NCBI GenBank assembly: GCA_003427395.1
Contig: BFEA01000156.1
Location: forward strand, 2,216,402-2,251,021
Source of the DNA: Chara braunii
Lineage: Eukaryota; Streptophyta; Charophyceae; Charales; Characeae
Length of the DNA stretch: 34,620 nucleotides
Reading direction: 5' to 3'
The notes under the pieces are model-generated. The model searched no databases and had not been told where the DNA came from. It worked only from the letters and a program-made list of their open reading frames with translations. The translations under genes and the position numbers were made by a program. This document shows, one piece after another, positions 1 through 33,100 of the stretch; position 1 is the stretch's first letter, and each line of letters starts with the position of its first letter.

Positions 1-54
<54 letters not shown>
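1..54. repeat. (AG)n microsatellite at window start
   Basis: Uninterrupted AG dinucleotide repeat running in from the window edge, so its true length is unknown. Confidence 0.95.
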
Positions 55-56
<2 letters not shown>

Positions 57-660
57 GCTGATGGTGTCCGCGAGGATGATGGTGTGCTATGTATAATGCT
101 GAAGCAACTGACATTGAGTGCCTGGTACTTTTCTCCCCTCTCCTGCTTTCTTGCTCCTATCGATCTCTGTCTTCTGCGAGTCTGAGGTTCTTTCTGCCGC
201 ATCGAGGGTCCCCGTTTGTTGAATTTGCTCATTTGTACTTTTTAGGAAGAGCGAGATATTGGAATGCTCAGTTCTCGACGTGCTGCTCGCTGCACTAAGC
301 ACTCACTAAGATTCGTGCCTCTGTTGCTCTCGTCAATAATGGACTTGTACACTACGCTGTAAGGAAGAGCCACGTGTTGGCCACTCGACACATATCTCGC
401 GGTTCCACAACGACTTGTGGCTTTGCCTTTCGCTCCAGCGTTTTGAGTACAACAGAGCTTCTGCTTCTTGGCGAATCAAAATCAATTTGTAGCCAGTCCG
501 TCCTTGCTCTTCTCGTTATGACGGTGTGCCAGTGCAGAAGAGCGGATTGTTGATAGACGGCCGTAATTGCGATCGACTGTCAAGAAAATCAGTATAGCTC
601 TCCTTCATTGATCCACTGAATTAGCGTATCCACAGTCCCGACTCGCTCGACAGTAGTGTC

Positions 661-744
<84 letters not shown>

Positions 745-791
745 CGGTGGGAAGGTGAAACCCCAAGCCAGGCGAGAAGCAATCTGTGATA
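55..791 (+). other. Upstream region / presumed promoter and 5' UTR of the RLP gene
   Basis: No coding potential is visible here. The ORFs of about 70 codons on either strand are not protein-like. The stretch ends in a compound (TG)n(AG)n tract about 50 bp before the proposed start codon, a position that would place it in the 5' UTR or core promoter. I see no convincing TATA box at a defined distance, and the transcription start cannot be placed from sequence. Confidence 0.4.
661..741. repeat. Compound (TG)n(AG)n microsatellite
   Basis: About 30 nt of TG repeat pass directly into about 50 nt of AG repeat. On the transcribed strand of the RLP gene this is a purine tract just upstream of the ATG, likely in the 5' UTR. 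CT/GA tracts are common in plant 5' leaders; any regulatory effect here is inference. Confidence 0.9.
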
Positions 792-21972
<21,181 letters not shown>

Positions 21973-23600
21973 AATTCTGTTAAACAACATTTGCCCGCAC
22001 CAGCTGAAGGAGACGTTCCATCCCGAATGGAGGAAACTCGTTGAAGGGCAAGACATGCTTGCCATCGAGAGTTGAAGTGTGGTATATAAGGCTTTTTCGA
22101 CCAGACAGCGTATTGTTTGTCTTGTAGGTGCAGATCGTGTGTACACTAGTTAGTTGGTGATAACGAATGCCAGTCACTTGTTAGGCCCAACAGCAGGCCG
22201 TGGAGTACTCTGGCTGACTGAGGATGGCTCGCAGGCAACGGGGTTCAAGAAAAGGTGTATGTGAAACCGACAGTTCACCCGACGCAGATATCGGTTTAGG
22301 CGGCGAGGTCTTTCCGATTTGGGCTTTGGCCGGTAGCGGAAGCGGCAGGCCAGTTTGAAAAAGGCGAAGTTGCAGGCCCGCGAGCATTGGAAGGTACAGT
22401 AGGAGGTGAGACCTCTTTTTCTGATTCGGGCCTAGGCGGGTACCGAAAGCAGCAGGCCGTTTCGAAAAGGCACAGTGGCAGGTTCGCGAGCCTTGGAAGG
22501 TAGCGTCGTAAGCTTAGGCTCGGTGAACTGGTTGTTTAACACTTTGCGGAAAAGAGTCATTTGTTCTCTGTCAAGTATGGTGAGTGGCGATTTCCAGAAC
22601 AGTGAGGTTTCTCGTGCAGACTGAGGTGGGAGGAGGGATCACTGTGTCTGTGTGTGTGTGTTATATTGGCTTGCTTTGAGTGGGAGACTTCCTCTCGGAT
22701 TCTTCAAAGCTTCACAATGAGAGGAGAGGAGAGGAGAGGAGAGGTGGTCACTACGTAGTTCATACGGACGGAGTTTATGTATGTTGTTGCTGCGGCAAGG
22801 AGCGTCAGTATGCTTTCGATACCGAGACTGTATAGTAGTGCGACTGCGACAGCGGGGATCGTTACCTTTCTGTTCTTTGTATTCCCTTGTTGTCTGCAAT
22901 CGGCGGTCTGCCAACGCTGTTAACCTTGGGCTCTTCCTTCGTCAGCTGTGGTCTAGCCAGTGATGCATGTCGTGGTGGAAACGTGCTCCACGTGCTCTCC
23001 GCAGAGTAAACGTGAGAAGACGTTTCTATTCATAGGTATGCCTCGAGTCGCTGCATTTGCTGAAAGGCATTATCGCTGCCTCGTCATCCACTCTCACCAT
23101 AGACTCCCGTTCATATGTCAGAGAATAAGCTGCGTGCGGCCAGCTGGCTCTCCCGACACCCCCGTGTCTGATGTCTCGCACGGTTACTATAGGGTTAGTT
23201 GACCTCACTCGTTCTCCAATCGGTGGCCCTTTTTTTTTTCGATCAGGTAGCAGATGGGAGATTGAATCGGTGGCATGCGAGTGCTTGCGGTATCATCTGC
23301 GAAAGCGTCCCGTCATCTCCTGTCTCCATGTCGCTGGACACTGGACCCTGGTGTCGGCAGCACGTCTTTACTTGGGGACATCATAGTGGGTCGGTCAGTA
23401 GGTGTTTCGTGTATCATACTTGGGCATTCTTGCTGACGAAGAGCCTCTTTTGGTGCTGCTGGTATTTAAGCTTCTCATCGGCGTTCTATGCGTATGGTTG
23501 CCTCAGCCAAGGTTAAGGTTGATCAAAGATACTACCCACTGTCCAGGTCTTTTCGGTGCGCAAAGAGGTAGACAGGAGCTATGCATGTTGTCGTCTTCGT
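21973..23600. other. 3' flank of RLP gene; no gene recognised
   Basis: The 3' UTR must begin here, but no confident polyadenylation site can be chosen. Content includes a roughly 107-bp tandem duplication (22304-22505) and an AGGAG run near 22725. The open frames are short and without domain-like sequence. Confidence 0.6.
22304..22505. repeat. About 107-bp tandem duplication
   Basis: GCAGGCC, AAAAGGC-AGT-GCAGG and CGCGAGC-TTGGAAGGTA recur with a 107-bp offset (GCAGGCC at 22345 and 22452). The copies are moderately diverged. Confidence 0.75.
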
Positions 23601-23605
23601 AAAAG

Positions 23606-23725
23606 TACGGCAAAATGAGAAACGGTGTATCATACTTGGTTATGACCGGCTGTCGTTTGCTTCACTACGGCAAGATGAGAAACGGTGTATCATACTTGGT
23701 TATGACCGGCTGTCGTTTGATTCAC
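23606..23725. repeat. 60-bp tandem duplication
   Basis: TACGGCAA-ATGAGAAACGGT, GTATCATACTTGGTTATGAC and CGGCTGTCGTTTG occur at 23606 and 23666, with only two differences. Confidence 0.95.
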
Positions 23726-23879
23726 TTGTGATGTATTACCGCATTTGGCCATGGAGATAACAGTATGAAGTCTTCCATTTGTTTGCTGGTAGGATTGTGC
23801 GGTCGTGAAGGGGCTTTCGTGTTCGTTCGGTGGAGACAGACGACGAGGATCGTTAATTATTTGTCGCTGACTGCAGTGA

Positions 23880-24080
23880 GTGGCTTCTGGCGACGAGACC
23901 TGCGGGTGTTGCAAAGCTGTACATAATTTTTGTGAGGAAATTGGAGAGTTGCTTCAAACACTTGTATCGGAGGGACAGCAACTGGCGACCATAGAGGGAC
24001 TACCGAAATTGAGGAGAGGGTTTGGAATATTTCAGTCCGTAGCACGAGTTGTAAATGTTTACCAAGTGCAACAGGGTTGA
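23880..24080 (+). other. Possible orphan exon (unrecognised)
   Basis: A 66-codon open stretch follows a plausible acceptor (GACTGCAG). It reads with a cysteine-rich start (CGCCKAVHNFCEE) and then amphipathic sequence (IGELLQTLVSEGQQ, LPKLRRGFGIFQSVARVV), more protein-like than its neighbours. There is no ATG at the start; the first usable codon is GTG. I recognise no family, and it may be chance. Confidence 0.2.
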
Positions 24081-24187
24081 GCAACGTTGTAGAATTGGAG
24101 GGTAGATCTGTTTTTTTTTCCTTTTCTTTTCACGTCTGTGTTTGGGTGTTTATTACAGGAGAGGAGAGAGGCCAGGATAAAGTGAGT

Positions 24188-24191
<4 letters not shown>

Positions 24192-24280
<89 letters not shown>

Positions 24281-24281
24281 N

Positions 24282-24319
<38 letters not shown>
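24192..24319. repeat. (GA)n microsatellite with internal N
   Basis: About 128 nt of GA with a single N at 24281, which probably marks an unresolved repeat length. Confidence 0.97.
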
Positions 24320-24322
<3 letters not shown>

Positions 24323-24508
24323 TGGTTGGTTTGAGAGTGGTGGCATGGGAGATTTGATGGGGTTTATGACGTTCCTGTATTAGCGTTTACGGCTCACTGC
24401 TAAGTGTAGTGTGGTGGTACGGCCTGTGAGAAGTAGCTGTCTGCTCTGGCGAAAGCTGTGGATTTGATGATCTATATAAGCGCTTATCTCAGAAATCACA
24501 GTGGGAAT

Positions 24509-24610
24509 CACTTCTCTTGATGCAACGACGAGACGATGGTACAAGTGTGATGTCTTACCGATGGATGCCAGACAGAGTCACTTCTCTCGATGCGACGACA
24601 AGACGATGGT
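24509..24610. repeat. 70-bp spaced direct repeat
   Basis: CACTTCTCTTGATGCAACGA and CGAGACGATGGT-CAAGTG recur at 24579 with small changes; each copy is followed by CCGATGGATGC. Confidence 0.85.
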
Positions 24611-25904
24611 GCAAGTGGACGAGAGCCGATGGATGCTAGATAGATAGTGCATGGGAAGATGTCGTTGGAGCAGACTGCCATCAGCTTCTTCCGGGTTAAG
24701 ACTCCTATCCACCGCCGTGTTAGACCCCCCCATTCACTGCACTCAGGAGGAAGGGGTATGCGGGTGGTGTAAGCGTTGTGTGAATGAGCATAAAGCGCAA
24801 AGCATGGTCCATCTGTGGTTAAATTTTATGAGTGGTTATGTTTCTGCATGTCTCCATCTATACTTGTCTGCTCGCCTTCATGCCTTGGGACAGAGACGGG
24901 GAGCAGTTTGTGGCTCAGTAATGTAAATGCTGGAGAAGACTTGCGAGCAATTATCGTAGATCGTTTTTCAGAGCCTCCTGGTGTGGCATTCGACAGGGGG
25001 TTGTGTGGATCTCCTATCTTTTTAGGCGAGGACTTGAAATCGCCGATTTTGTGTACTGCTGACAGGAAGGTGGATTTCAACGACAATGGGGTTATCAGAC
25101 GGGGCTGCAACTCAAGGTAATCACGTGCGCAGAACTCGGTAGTAGAAACGGCCTCTTTCGAGTGCATGCCCTGATTGGTCTGCAGATATCTGGTATGCGC
25201 AAGCGATTATTCGTCGGGATATCAATATCAATAAGCATATTTGGAGGTGGGGGGCGGTTGAGCAGGAAGGAGTGGACTTGTAGGAGATTTCTTCATTCGG
25301 TTTGTTATATACTGCGTCGGAGGAAAAACTAAGCGACACTCATGTGCGGCAGGGTTTTGATTTCCGTTTCTGCTGGATTTGGCTTTTGTTTGTTCCTATG
25401 ACAGTGCGTGATTCGCTGCGGTACCGTACGACTTGCTATCGATTGGTTGGTGAGTGGGTTAACGTTTCAGCTTGACGTACATGGCAACGAGTTTTTCGAT
25501 TGTAATAAGGCGATTGATTGGTTGTGGCAGTAATCTAGCGATGCGGATGAAATGAGGGTTGGGCTTTTGACCGCCGCTTTCCTGGAATAGGTGTATGGAG
25601 CGGTGTATGGGTGACACTGGTGAGGTGGTGGGATGAACTGATAAGTGCAGTTGCACTCTCGATTTTGTTCTCGACCAACTGTTTGGGTATCTCTAAGTTG
25701 CTTGATTGCGAGCACACGAGTGTAATACTATATTTGACATGCTTTTAAGTTCATATATTCATGTTCGAGGTTATGTTATTCCTCCAGCAGGAGTAGAGTA
25801 CCTTGCTTCCTTTTTGGGTGTAACCGTAAGATGTGCATGCGAGTCCTTTTGTCAGTTTCCTCTATTGTGTTGAGGTGTCTATATTGACGTTTGTGTATGT
25901 GTCA

Positions 25905-26365
25905 GATCATGTGCATGCGTTTGTAGATTACCACGTGGAGGTGTACGTGAACCATGTTGTCGTGCATGTCTGCACACTTGTAGATTACCACGTGGACGTG
26001 CACACGTGCACTTTTATGCATGTGCGGTTCTGCATGTGTCAGTTCATGTGCATGCGTGTGTCTGCACACTTGTAGATTGCCACGTGGACGTGCACACGTG
26101 CACTTGTATGCATGTGCGGTTCTGCATGTTGGTAGGTCTTTTTTTTGGGACGTAATCGTCAGACACGTGCATTTGAGTCCGTTGTCAGTTTACGTTACAA
26201 GCTATTTTGCGTTATGAACTTGTGCGCGACGCGCGTGTATTGAGGACACATGTCCTGTTCATGTGCCTGAATAGTACCATGCTACCATGCGTACGTGTAT
26301 GTGCACCTGATCGTGGACGTGTGTGCACGTATGCACTTGTGTGCGTGTCTGATTCTGCATGTCGG
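25905..26365. repeat. Palindrome-dense repeat cluster (CACGTG/GTGCAC)
   Basis: TTGTAGATT-CCACGTGGA begins at 25921, 25978 and 26070. The last two copies continue into CGTGCACACGTGCACTT-TATGCATGTGCGGTTC. Several CACGTG, GTGCAC and TGCATG palindromes fall within about 450 bp. Confidence 0.8.
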
Positions 26366-26757
26366 TAGGTGGACGTAAGCGCAAGCGTGGCGGGGCCATG
26401 TGGTGCATGTTTTCGTTTTTCGTTTTTTTTTTTTTTTCAATGAACATCGGTGGTGGGTGCTGGTAGGAGAGCAGACACCCACTCCACGGTTCCCGCTTTA
26501 TGATGGCTCCGTTCCATTGGTAGGGAGCTGCACCTGCTGGAAAACGGGTCCAGCGTCCCATATGAATACATATCGTCATTGAGCAGAAGTGGCATCCTTT
26601 GAGAATTGCACGGTGATTACTGATCTGTCTTTGCAATGCCAGCCCATGCACCGCTATTCTAGCACTTTGCATTTCAAGCAACTTAGAAACGTTCCGGAGC
26701 AGCATTGTTTTCAGTACAGCTGGCGTGATGAATTAGTAGCGAAGCTGCTGTGTGCTT

Positions 26758-26813
26758 ATATCTTTCTCGGCCGTTTGGCTAAAAATAGATTAAGTGTAGT
26801 ATCTGTTCTGATC
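26758..26813 (+). pseudogene. Truncated U2 snRNA-like sequence
   Basis: ATATCTTTCTCGGCCGTTTGGCTAA-type sequence is followed by AAGTGTAGTATCTGTTCT. This matches the 5' end of U2 snRNA, including the GTAGTA branch-point recognition box. Relative to the conserved U2 5' domain it has two substitutions in the first 20 nt and about 5 extra bases before AAGTGTAG. Similarity stops after CTGTTCTGATC, so the Sm site and 3' stem-loops are missing. No plant snRNA upstream element (TCCCACATCG type) is seen. Best read as a U2-derived pseudogene or U2-promoted repeat fragment. Confidence 0.8.
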
Positions 26814-27650
26814 GTTTGGGACGGGCCGAACGCCCGAACGCCTGAAAATTTATATGTGTACTTCGGATAATAAAAAACTCATGGAAAAAGTTTTAAAGAA
26901 TAATAAAGTGTGTACTTCGAATAATAGAAAACTCATGAAAAAAGTTAAAAAAAAAAATAAAATTGTTTAGGGCCCCAGAACTAGTGAAAACAAGAAGTAA
27001 AAAGTGAAACAAAAAACTGCAATTCCCAGCAACATCCCACTCTCCCCTGCCTCCGAATTTCCTGACCTATTTCCCCCCACCCAACAATGCCTTGGTTGAA
27101 TTGAGTTGGTATGGAACATTTTTTCTGGAAAAAAAAATATATATATTTATATGCTTAAAAAGAAATCAATCAAAATCTCTTTTTTTGCTTATTAGATTAA
27201 AGTTGCCGAGACAGAGGGGAACCCCTCCAACAGAGCTTTCAGGGGACCGATCATGATGGATAAGGGTATTGGGAGGAACTGGCAGTCTGCCCCAGTCGCC
27301 CATTGGGTGCAGATTTTTTTTTTTTTTTGCATACAGGGCCTCCTTTGGGGGGGAGAAGGCCCGCCCCCCGCGACGAAAAAAAAAAAAAAAACCCTCGACG
27401 ATGCGCTGGGGTCGCCCGGTGGCCAACCGGGCGGAACGACCGGCCAGGCGGCCCGGCCCCCCGCCCGGGCGACGAGCCGGGCGCCGAGCGGCCCGGAGTT
27501 CAGCCCTGGTTCTTAGTACTTTTCGCTGTGGCACTTTCCAAGTCGCGTACTGCAGCACTCTAGAATTAGCATTGGGGAGATGGTGCGATTGAGCTCATCG
27601 TCTGGAAAAGGGAGAAGATACTCCGCGTCTTCTTCGACTGCTTTGTCACA
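26814..27650. other. Mixed repeat-like segment, no gene recognised
   Basis: An AT-rich direct duplication (TGTACTTCG-ATAATA-AAAACTCATG, about 26860-26945) is followed by poly-T and poly-A tracts (27318-27330 and 27377-27391). Between and after them lies a short, very GC-rich block (about 27394-27500). The abrupt composition changes suggest nested insertions. Confidence 0.5.
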
Positions 27651-27970
27651 CGGCAAGATATGAACGTGGCAGGGGAGATCGAAATCACCTCATCATCATC
27701 ACCGGCATTGGTCGAGATCGAGATCCCCATTGGACCAGGTCCAGTTAGAGGAAGGCTCATTGGCCCATGTGTTTTTTCAGATGAAGTGGGAATTTTCCTG
27801 CCAATAGGGATTGAACTGCAAGTGAGAAGGGGGAAAGAGGAGGCTTGGGGCACTCACCTGCGGTCTTGGGACCGGGAGGCGCTGAAGCTCCTCCAGGACG
27901 CCGGGGCCTCCTCCCAAGCCGCCCACAATAGGTGGCATGTTTGCTATATTTAGAGATTCACTAGGCATCA

Positions 27971-29140
27971 TTGAAGCCCCTTGAGCGCGATCGCTGCCTT
28001 GAGCAGCAGAGGAGACAACACATGCAGACCTGCACAACCAAGCGGCGAAATTTCGGTAAGTTGTACGGAAAGTTATTTTTGCAAATTTTGCGGCGCACAT
28101 GCACGCGAGTTTCGAGGGTTCCCGCCTGCCCAATTTCTTGCGGAGCTGGCCCTTGCAGGCCACTGTTTCTAAGCAATAACCTTCTAGATCTTCTTTGGCT
28201 TATGCTAAGATTCCCTGTATCCAAAGAATCAGATCAAACTGGCACCCCAAAGATCACTAAAAGGAGATGTGAAGAATCGGAATCACCAAGATGTGGCACA
28301 AGATATCTGCAGGAACCGTGGTGTGACGATTTCTCTCCATCAGGGAATCAAGCACGGTTTACAGCAAAAGTGGATAAGATCAAGACATTGCTGGAGCCGG
28401 TGACAGAGAAAGTGGACGAGATGCTGAGCGAGAAGAAGAAAGAGAAGGATCCAATAATTGTTGAACAGTTGAAAGGCGTGATAGACAAGGCGATAGATGT
28501 CGTGTTGCCAAAACAGCCTCCGCCGAAGTCGAGCCACGGTGAGGCGGGACAGATGCCTCAACACCTGGAGAAACAACCAGGGACGAGTGAGGCAGCGAAG
28601 AAGGATGGGGATATAGTGGATAAGATGGGAGGGGAAGTGGATGACATGAAGCGTGAAGTGAACGAAATGAAACTGATGAAGTATGACCTGGCAGCAGTCA
28701 AGGGAGCATTGAAGAACCTGAAAACACCAGCGAGATGGTGCACTATAATACCATCGAGGACGAGATCAATGGGACCAGTACGGAGCGCAACACCACACCC
28801 TGCAAAGAAGACGGTGCGCAAACAGGCGATCAAACCAGACGCAAAGGGGAAATGCAGCATAATTTCATGATGGCCCCAATTACTGACGCGCAGTTGTTGC
28901 GACTTCGAATCGATGAGTTGGAACAATTGTGCAAACTCCATGATATCCGGTACAAAAAGCCCTCAGGCGATCACGACCATGTAAACAATCCCTGGATTCA
29001 TACTATATGAAGGCATAGACTTCAATCGAGATTTGGACCTGGAGACAAGATTAGACCCAAACGACTTGGGGCGGATCACAACCAGCAGCGACGACAAAGA
29101 CAACAGGTCGGACGACGATGACGTAGATGAGACGACATAA
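27971..29140 (+). pseudogene. Repeat-type ORF remnants: coiled coil, SAP-like helix pair, acidic tail
   Basis: Three open segments in different frames follow one another. The first runs 27971-28870; its protein-like part (from about 28350) is Lys/Glu-rich and coiled-coil-like (KVDKIKTLLEPVTEKVDEML, then EVDDMKREVNEMKL). The second, around 28860-29010, contains TDAQLLRLRIDELEQLCKLH, resembling the first helices of a SAP-type DNA-binding motif. The third, 29003-29140, ends in the acidic SSDDKDNRSDDDDVDETT and a stop. A single ancestral ORF broken by frameshifts is the simplest reading, typical of a mobile-element accessory or gag-like protein, but I recognise no family and no catalytic motif. 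Confidence 0.35.
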
Positions 29141-29395
29141 TTGGATGAACCAAGTGAAGATGACATTCCGGGAAGGTAGATGGGTTGGCACCGACTATAC
29201 AACAGTCAATCGGTGAGGGATGAGCAATGATACACCGACTGAGCAGCAGCGACGACAAAGACAACAGCTCGGACGACGATGACGTAGATGAGACAACATA
29301 ATTGTTTGAACCAATTGAAGATGACATTCCGGGAAGGTAGATGGGTTGGCACCGGCTACACAACAGTCAATCGGTGAGGGATGAGCAATGATACA
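29087..29395. repeat. 151-bp tandem repeat, 2 copies
   Basis: AGCAGCGACGACAAAGACAA, GACGTAGATGAGAC-ACATAA, GATGACATTCCGGGAAGGTA and CAGTCAATCGGTGAGGGATG recur with a 151-bp offset (29094 and 29245). The first copy includes the acidic end of the preceding ORF remnant, so the duplication repeats a C-terminal coding segment. Confidence 0.9.
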
Positions 29396-30110
29396 CCTAC
29401 TAAGCTCGAGGATGAAAATAATAACATATGAAGGTCGATGGAAGGCATGTTATGAACTAAAAGTCTAAACCTATATATATGGATTGATATTTATATCGTC
29501 AGTTGTAGATGGACATATCCCGTGGGCGAGACCATTTGTGGATCTATGGACAGAGCAACTAACTACAATTGAACCATCAATATCAACAAATCGTTGTGTA
29601 TTGGATTAATCTCACCATTGTGCAGGTACAATTACATTGGAAACATAGAGAAGAATCAACAGACATCGGTTGGAACATATTAGTTTGCCACAGAAGACAG
29701 ACAAAGGAAGAAAACGAAAATTGTATAGTTGGTTGTTGAAATTCATGTCGATATGGTGTGGTGTGAAAAAACTTCACAAAATAACGAACAAATGGTGTGG
29801 AAATGCTCATTCAAAATACGAAAGGACAGAGAACAACGAAATGGGGAAGTGTAGAAGAAGAATAATACAAAGAAAAAGAACAGGGTTAAAGAAAATTAAT
29901 TACATGCCGGTATTATACTAAAGACACAGCGATAAGGATTCTCAACAAAGCTCCTTCCTTTACTGCAACCGAAAGCACGCATTGTGAGTAAAGCCGGTGG
30001 ACTTTGGTGGGAAAAATAGAAAGTGATTAAAAAACAGCCGGGTTGTCGATTATTGAGATCAGAGGGGTACAGTACATGTTGAGAGAATGCAGACGTGGAA
30101 TTGCAGAAGG
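29396..30110. other. AT-rich spacer, no gene recognised
   Basis: Purine-rich, AT-rich sequence between the ORF remnants and the 0.8-kb array. No repeat or protein-like frame supported. Confidence 0.5.
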
Positions 30111-33100
30111 AACGAGCTTGGTGTGGGAGAGCACATCATGGGAACAATGTATAGTGGGAGAGAAGATACAAATATTATATCTAATGAAAAATTTGGTGCC
30201 TCGCAGGGAGGAGGGATAGATTCATGCGACGTACTTGAATGGAATATAGTATATACAACATATACAAATGTGGTAGGTCTACGGAAAAGAAGGGCATCGT
30301 AGTGATTTATTTCACGTGCATTACAATGAGTTATTTCACGGATATGCATGGTCAATAGTTGAAAAGAACTGACAGGCACACAGGACAATATATGCCTGCG
30401 AATGGGCATGAACGTACCTGGACAGTACAACGGGATACGTATATCTCTATGAAGATGTCGAATGTACGAGAGATACGTATTGTGGTGAATAGCACATCAT
30501 GAAATGATGGATAGTACGTGTGAATGTACGTATTTTGTCCGATGTCTGGTACCTGGGAGGAAGGAAGGAAAGATACATTAGACGTACCTGGATAAAAAAT
30601 GCGGCATGTGCGGATCTACTATGAGGACAAAAATGAACTGCAAGTACAAGAATGAAGGCATGTGGGACGTACATCCGGGATCGTCTGATGATGACTACGA
30701 TTTGGATGGGGATCAAGGGTAGATGCATACACTGTACCAAGAATACAACACAATCAGGTATAGAGATGAATATTAATCTATGAAATGTAGGGAATGTGTG
30801 ACGAGAAGGAGGAGAGAGTGAGATAATAGCGAGGATGTCGAAGAGAGTGATGATTCTAAATTGTCGAAAGAAGATTTATATGTATTCGAGATAGCGGTTG
30901 AAAGGACAGGAAAAAAAAGGGTGTTCGTGGTGGGAAGGGCACATGATGGGAACGATGTATAGTACGAGAGAACTCAGAGGAGATACAAATATTTTATCTA
31001 ATGAACAAATTTTGTACCTGCCAGGGAGGAAGGATAGATTCATGAGACGTACCTGAATAGAATATCCGACATATACAAATTTGATAGACGTACGGAAAAA
31101 AACAGCATCGTAGTGATTAGTTTCACGTGCATCACAGTGAGTTATTTCACAGATATGCATGGTCAATAGTCGAATAGAACTAACGGGAACACACGACAAT
31201 ATATGCCTGCAATACTGCCATAAATGTACCTTGACAATAAAACAGGATATACACATCCCTGAAAAGATGTCAATGTACAAAAGATACGTATTGTGGCAAC
31301 TAGCACACCATGGGATGATGGATAGTAGGTGGAAATGTACATATTTTGACTTATGTCTGGTACCTGCGAGGAAGAAAGGAAAGATACATTGGACGTACTT
31401 GGATGGAATGTGCTGCATGTGTCGATCTACTATGCAACCGAGAATGAACTGCAAGCACGAGAATGAAGGCATGTGGGACGTACATATGGGATCCTCTAAT
31501 GATGATCAGGATTTGGATGGGGATGAAGGGTAGATGCATTCACTGTACCAAGAATCTAGCACAATCAAGTATAGAGATGAAGATTAGTCTATAAAATGTG
31601 GGGAATATGTGACAAGAAGGAGGAGAGAGTGGGAGAGTAGCGGGGATGCAGAAGTGAGTGCTGATTCTAAATTGTCGAGAGGAGACTTATATGTATTCGA
31701 GATAGTGGTTGAAAGGACAGGAGGTAAAAGAGTGATCGTGGCGGGGAGAGCGCATCATGGGAACGATGAATAGTATGAGAGAAGATACATGCGGGGAGGA
31801 GGGATAAATTTATGCGATGTACATGGATGGAATATACTACATATAAAAATGTGGAAGGCGTACGGAAAACAACAATATCAGAGTGATTTATTTCACGTGC
31901 ATCAAAGTGAGTGATTTCACGTGCATCACAATGAGTTATTTCACGGATATGCATGGTCCAGAGTTGAAGAGAAGTGACAGGGACACACAAAAGTGTATAC
32001 CTGCGATATGGGCATGAACGTATCTGGACTCTAAAACGAGACATGTACATCCTTGTGAAGATGTCGAATGTACGGGAGATACGTATTGTGGTGAATAACA
32101 CATCATGGGACGATGGATAGTAGGTGGGAATGTACATATTTTATCAGATGTCTGGTATTTGGGAGGAAGGAAGGAAAAAGACATTGAACGTAACTGAATG
32201 GAATATGCAGCATTTGTGGATCTACTATGCGGATGGAAACGAACTGGAAGTACGAGAATGAACGCATGTGGGACGTACATATGAGATCGTCTGATGAGGA
32301 GGAGGATTTGGATGGGTATGAAGGGTAGATGCATACACTTTACCAATAATCCAACAGAATGAGGTATATAGTTGAAATGTGGGGAATGTGTGATGCGAAG
32401 GAGAAAAATTGAGAGACTAGTAGGGATTTATATGTATTCGAGATAGTGGATGAAAGGACAAGAGTTACACGGGTGATCGTGGCGGGGAGAGCACATCATG
32501 GGAACGTTGTATAGCATGAGAGAAGATTCAAATATTTTAATAAATGAACAAATTTGGTATCTGGTAGGGAGGAGGGATAGACTGATGTGACGGACCTGGA
32601 TGGAATATACGACATATACAAATCTCGTAGGCGTACGGAAAAGAAGGGCATCGTAGTGATTTATTTCATGCGCATCATAGTGAGTTATTTCACGGATATG
32701 CATGGTCAATAGTCGAAGAGAACTGACAGCCACACACGACAGTATATGCCTGCGATATTTGTATGAACGTACTTGGACAATAAAATGAGATATGTACATC
32801 CTTGTTAAGATGTCGAATGTACGAGAGATACGTATTGTGCTGAATAGCACATCATGGGATGATGGATAGTAGGTGGGATTGTACATATTTTGTCTGATGT
32901 CCGGTACCCGGAAGGAAGGAAGGAAAAATGCATTGGACATACCTGGATGGAATATATGGCATGTGCGTATCTACTATGCGGACGAAAATGAACTGCAAGT
33001 ACGAGAATGAAGGCATGTGGGACATACATACGGGATCGTCTGATGATGATTAGGATTTGGATGACGATGAGGAGTAGATGCATGCATTGTACCAAAAATC

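Larger units (their letters stand above)
24085..25830. other. Intergenic; no gene recognised
   Basis: Contains a long (GA)n tract with one undetermined base at 24281, and a 70-bp spaced duplication at 24509-24610. Otherwise it is unremarkable unique sequence; the open frames of 60-110 codons lack domain-like sequence. Confidence 0.6.

Noticed and set aside
28080-28160. CKFC pair near 28080 considered as a BED-type zinc finger of a hAT transposase
   Set aside because: Only the first cysteine pair is present. The expected histidine/cysteine partners at proper spacing and any catalytic domain are missing.
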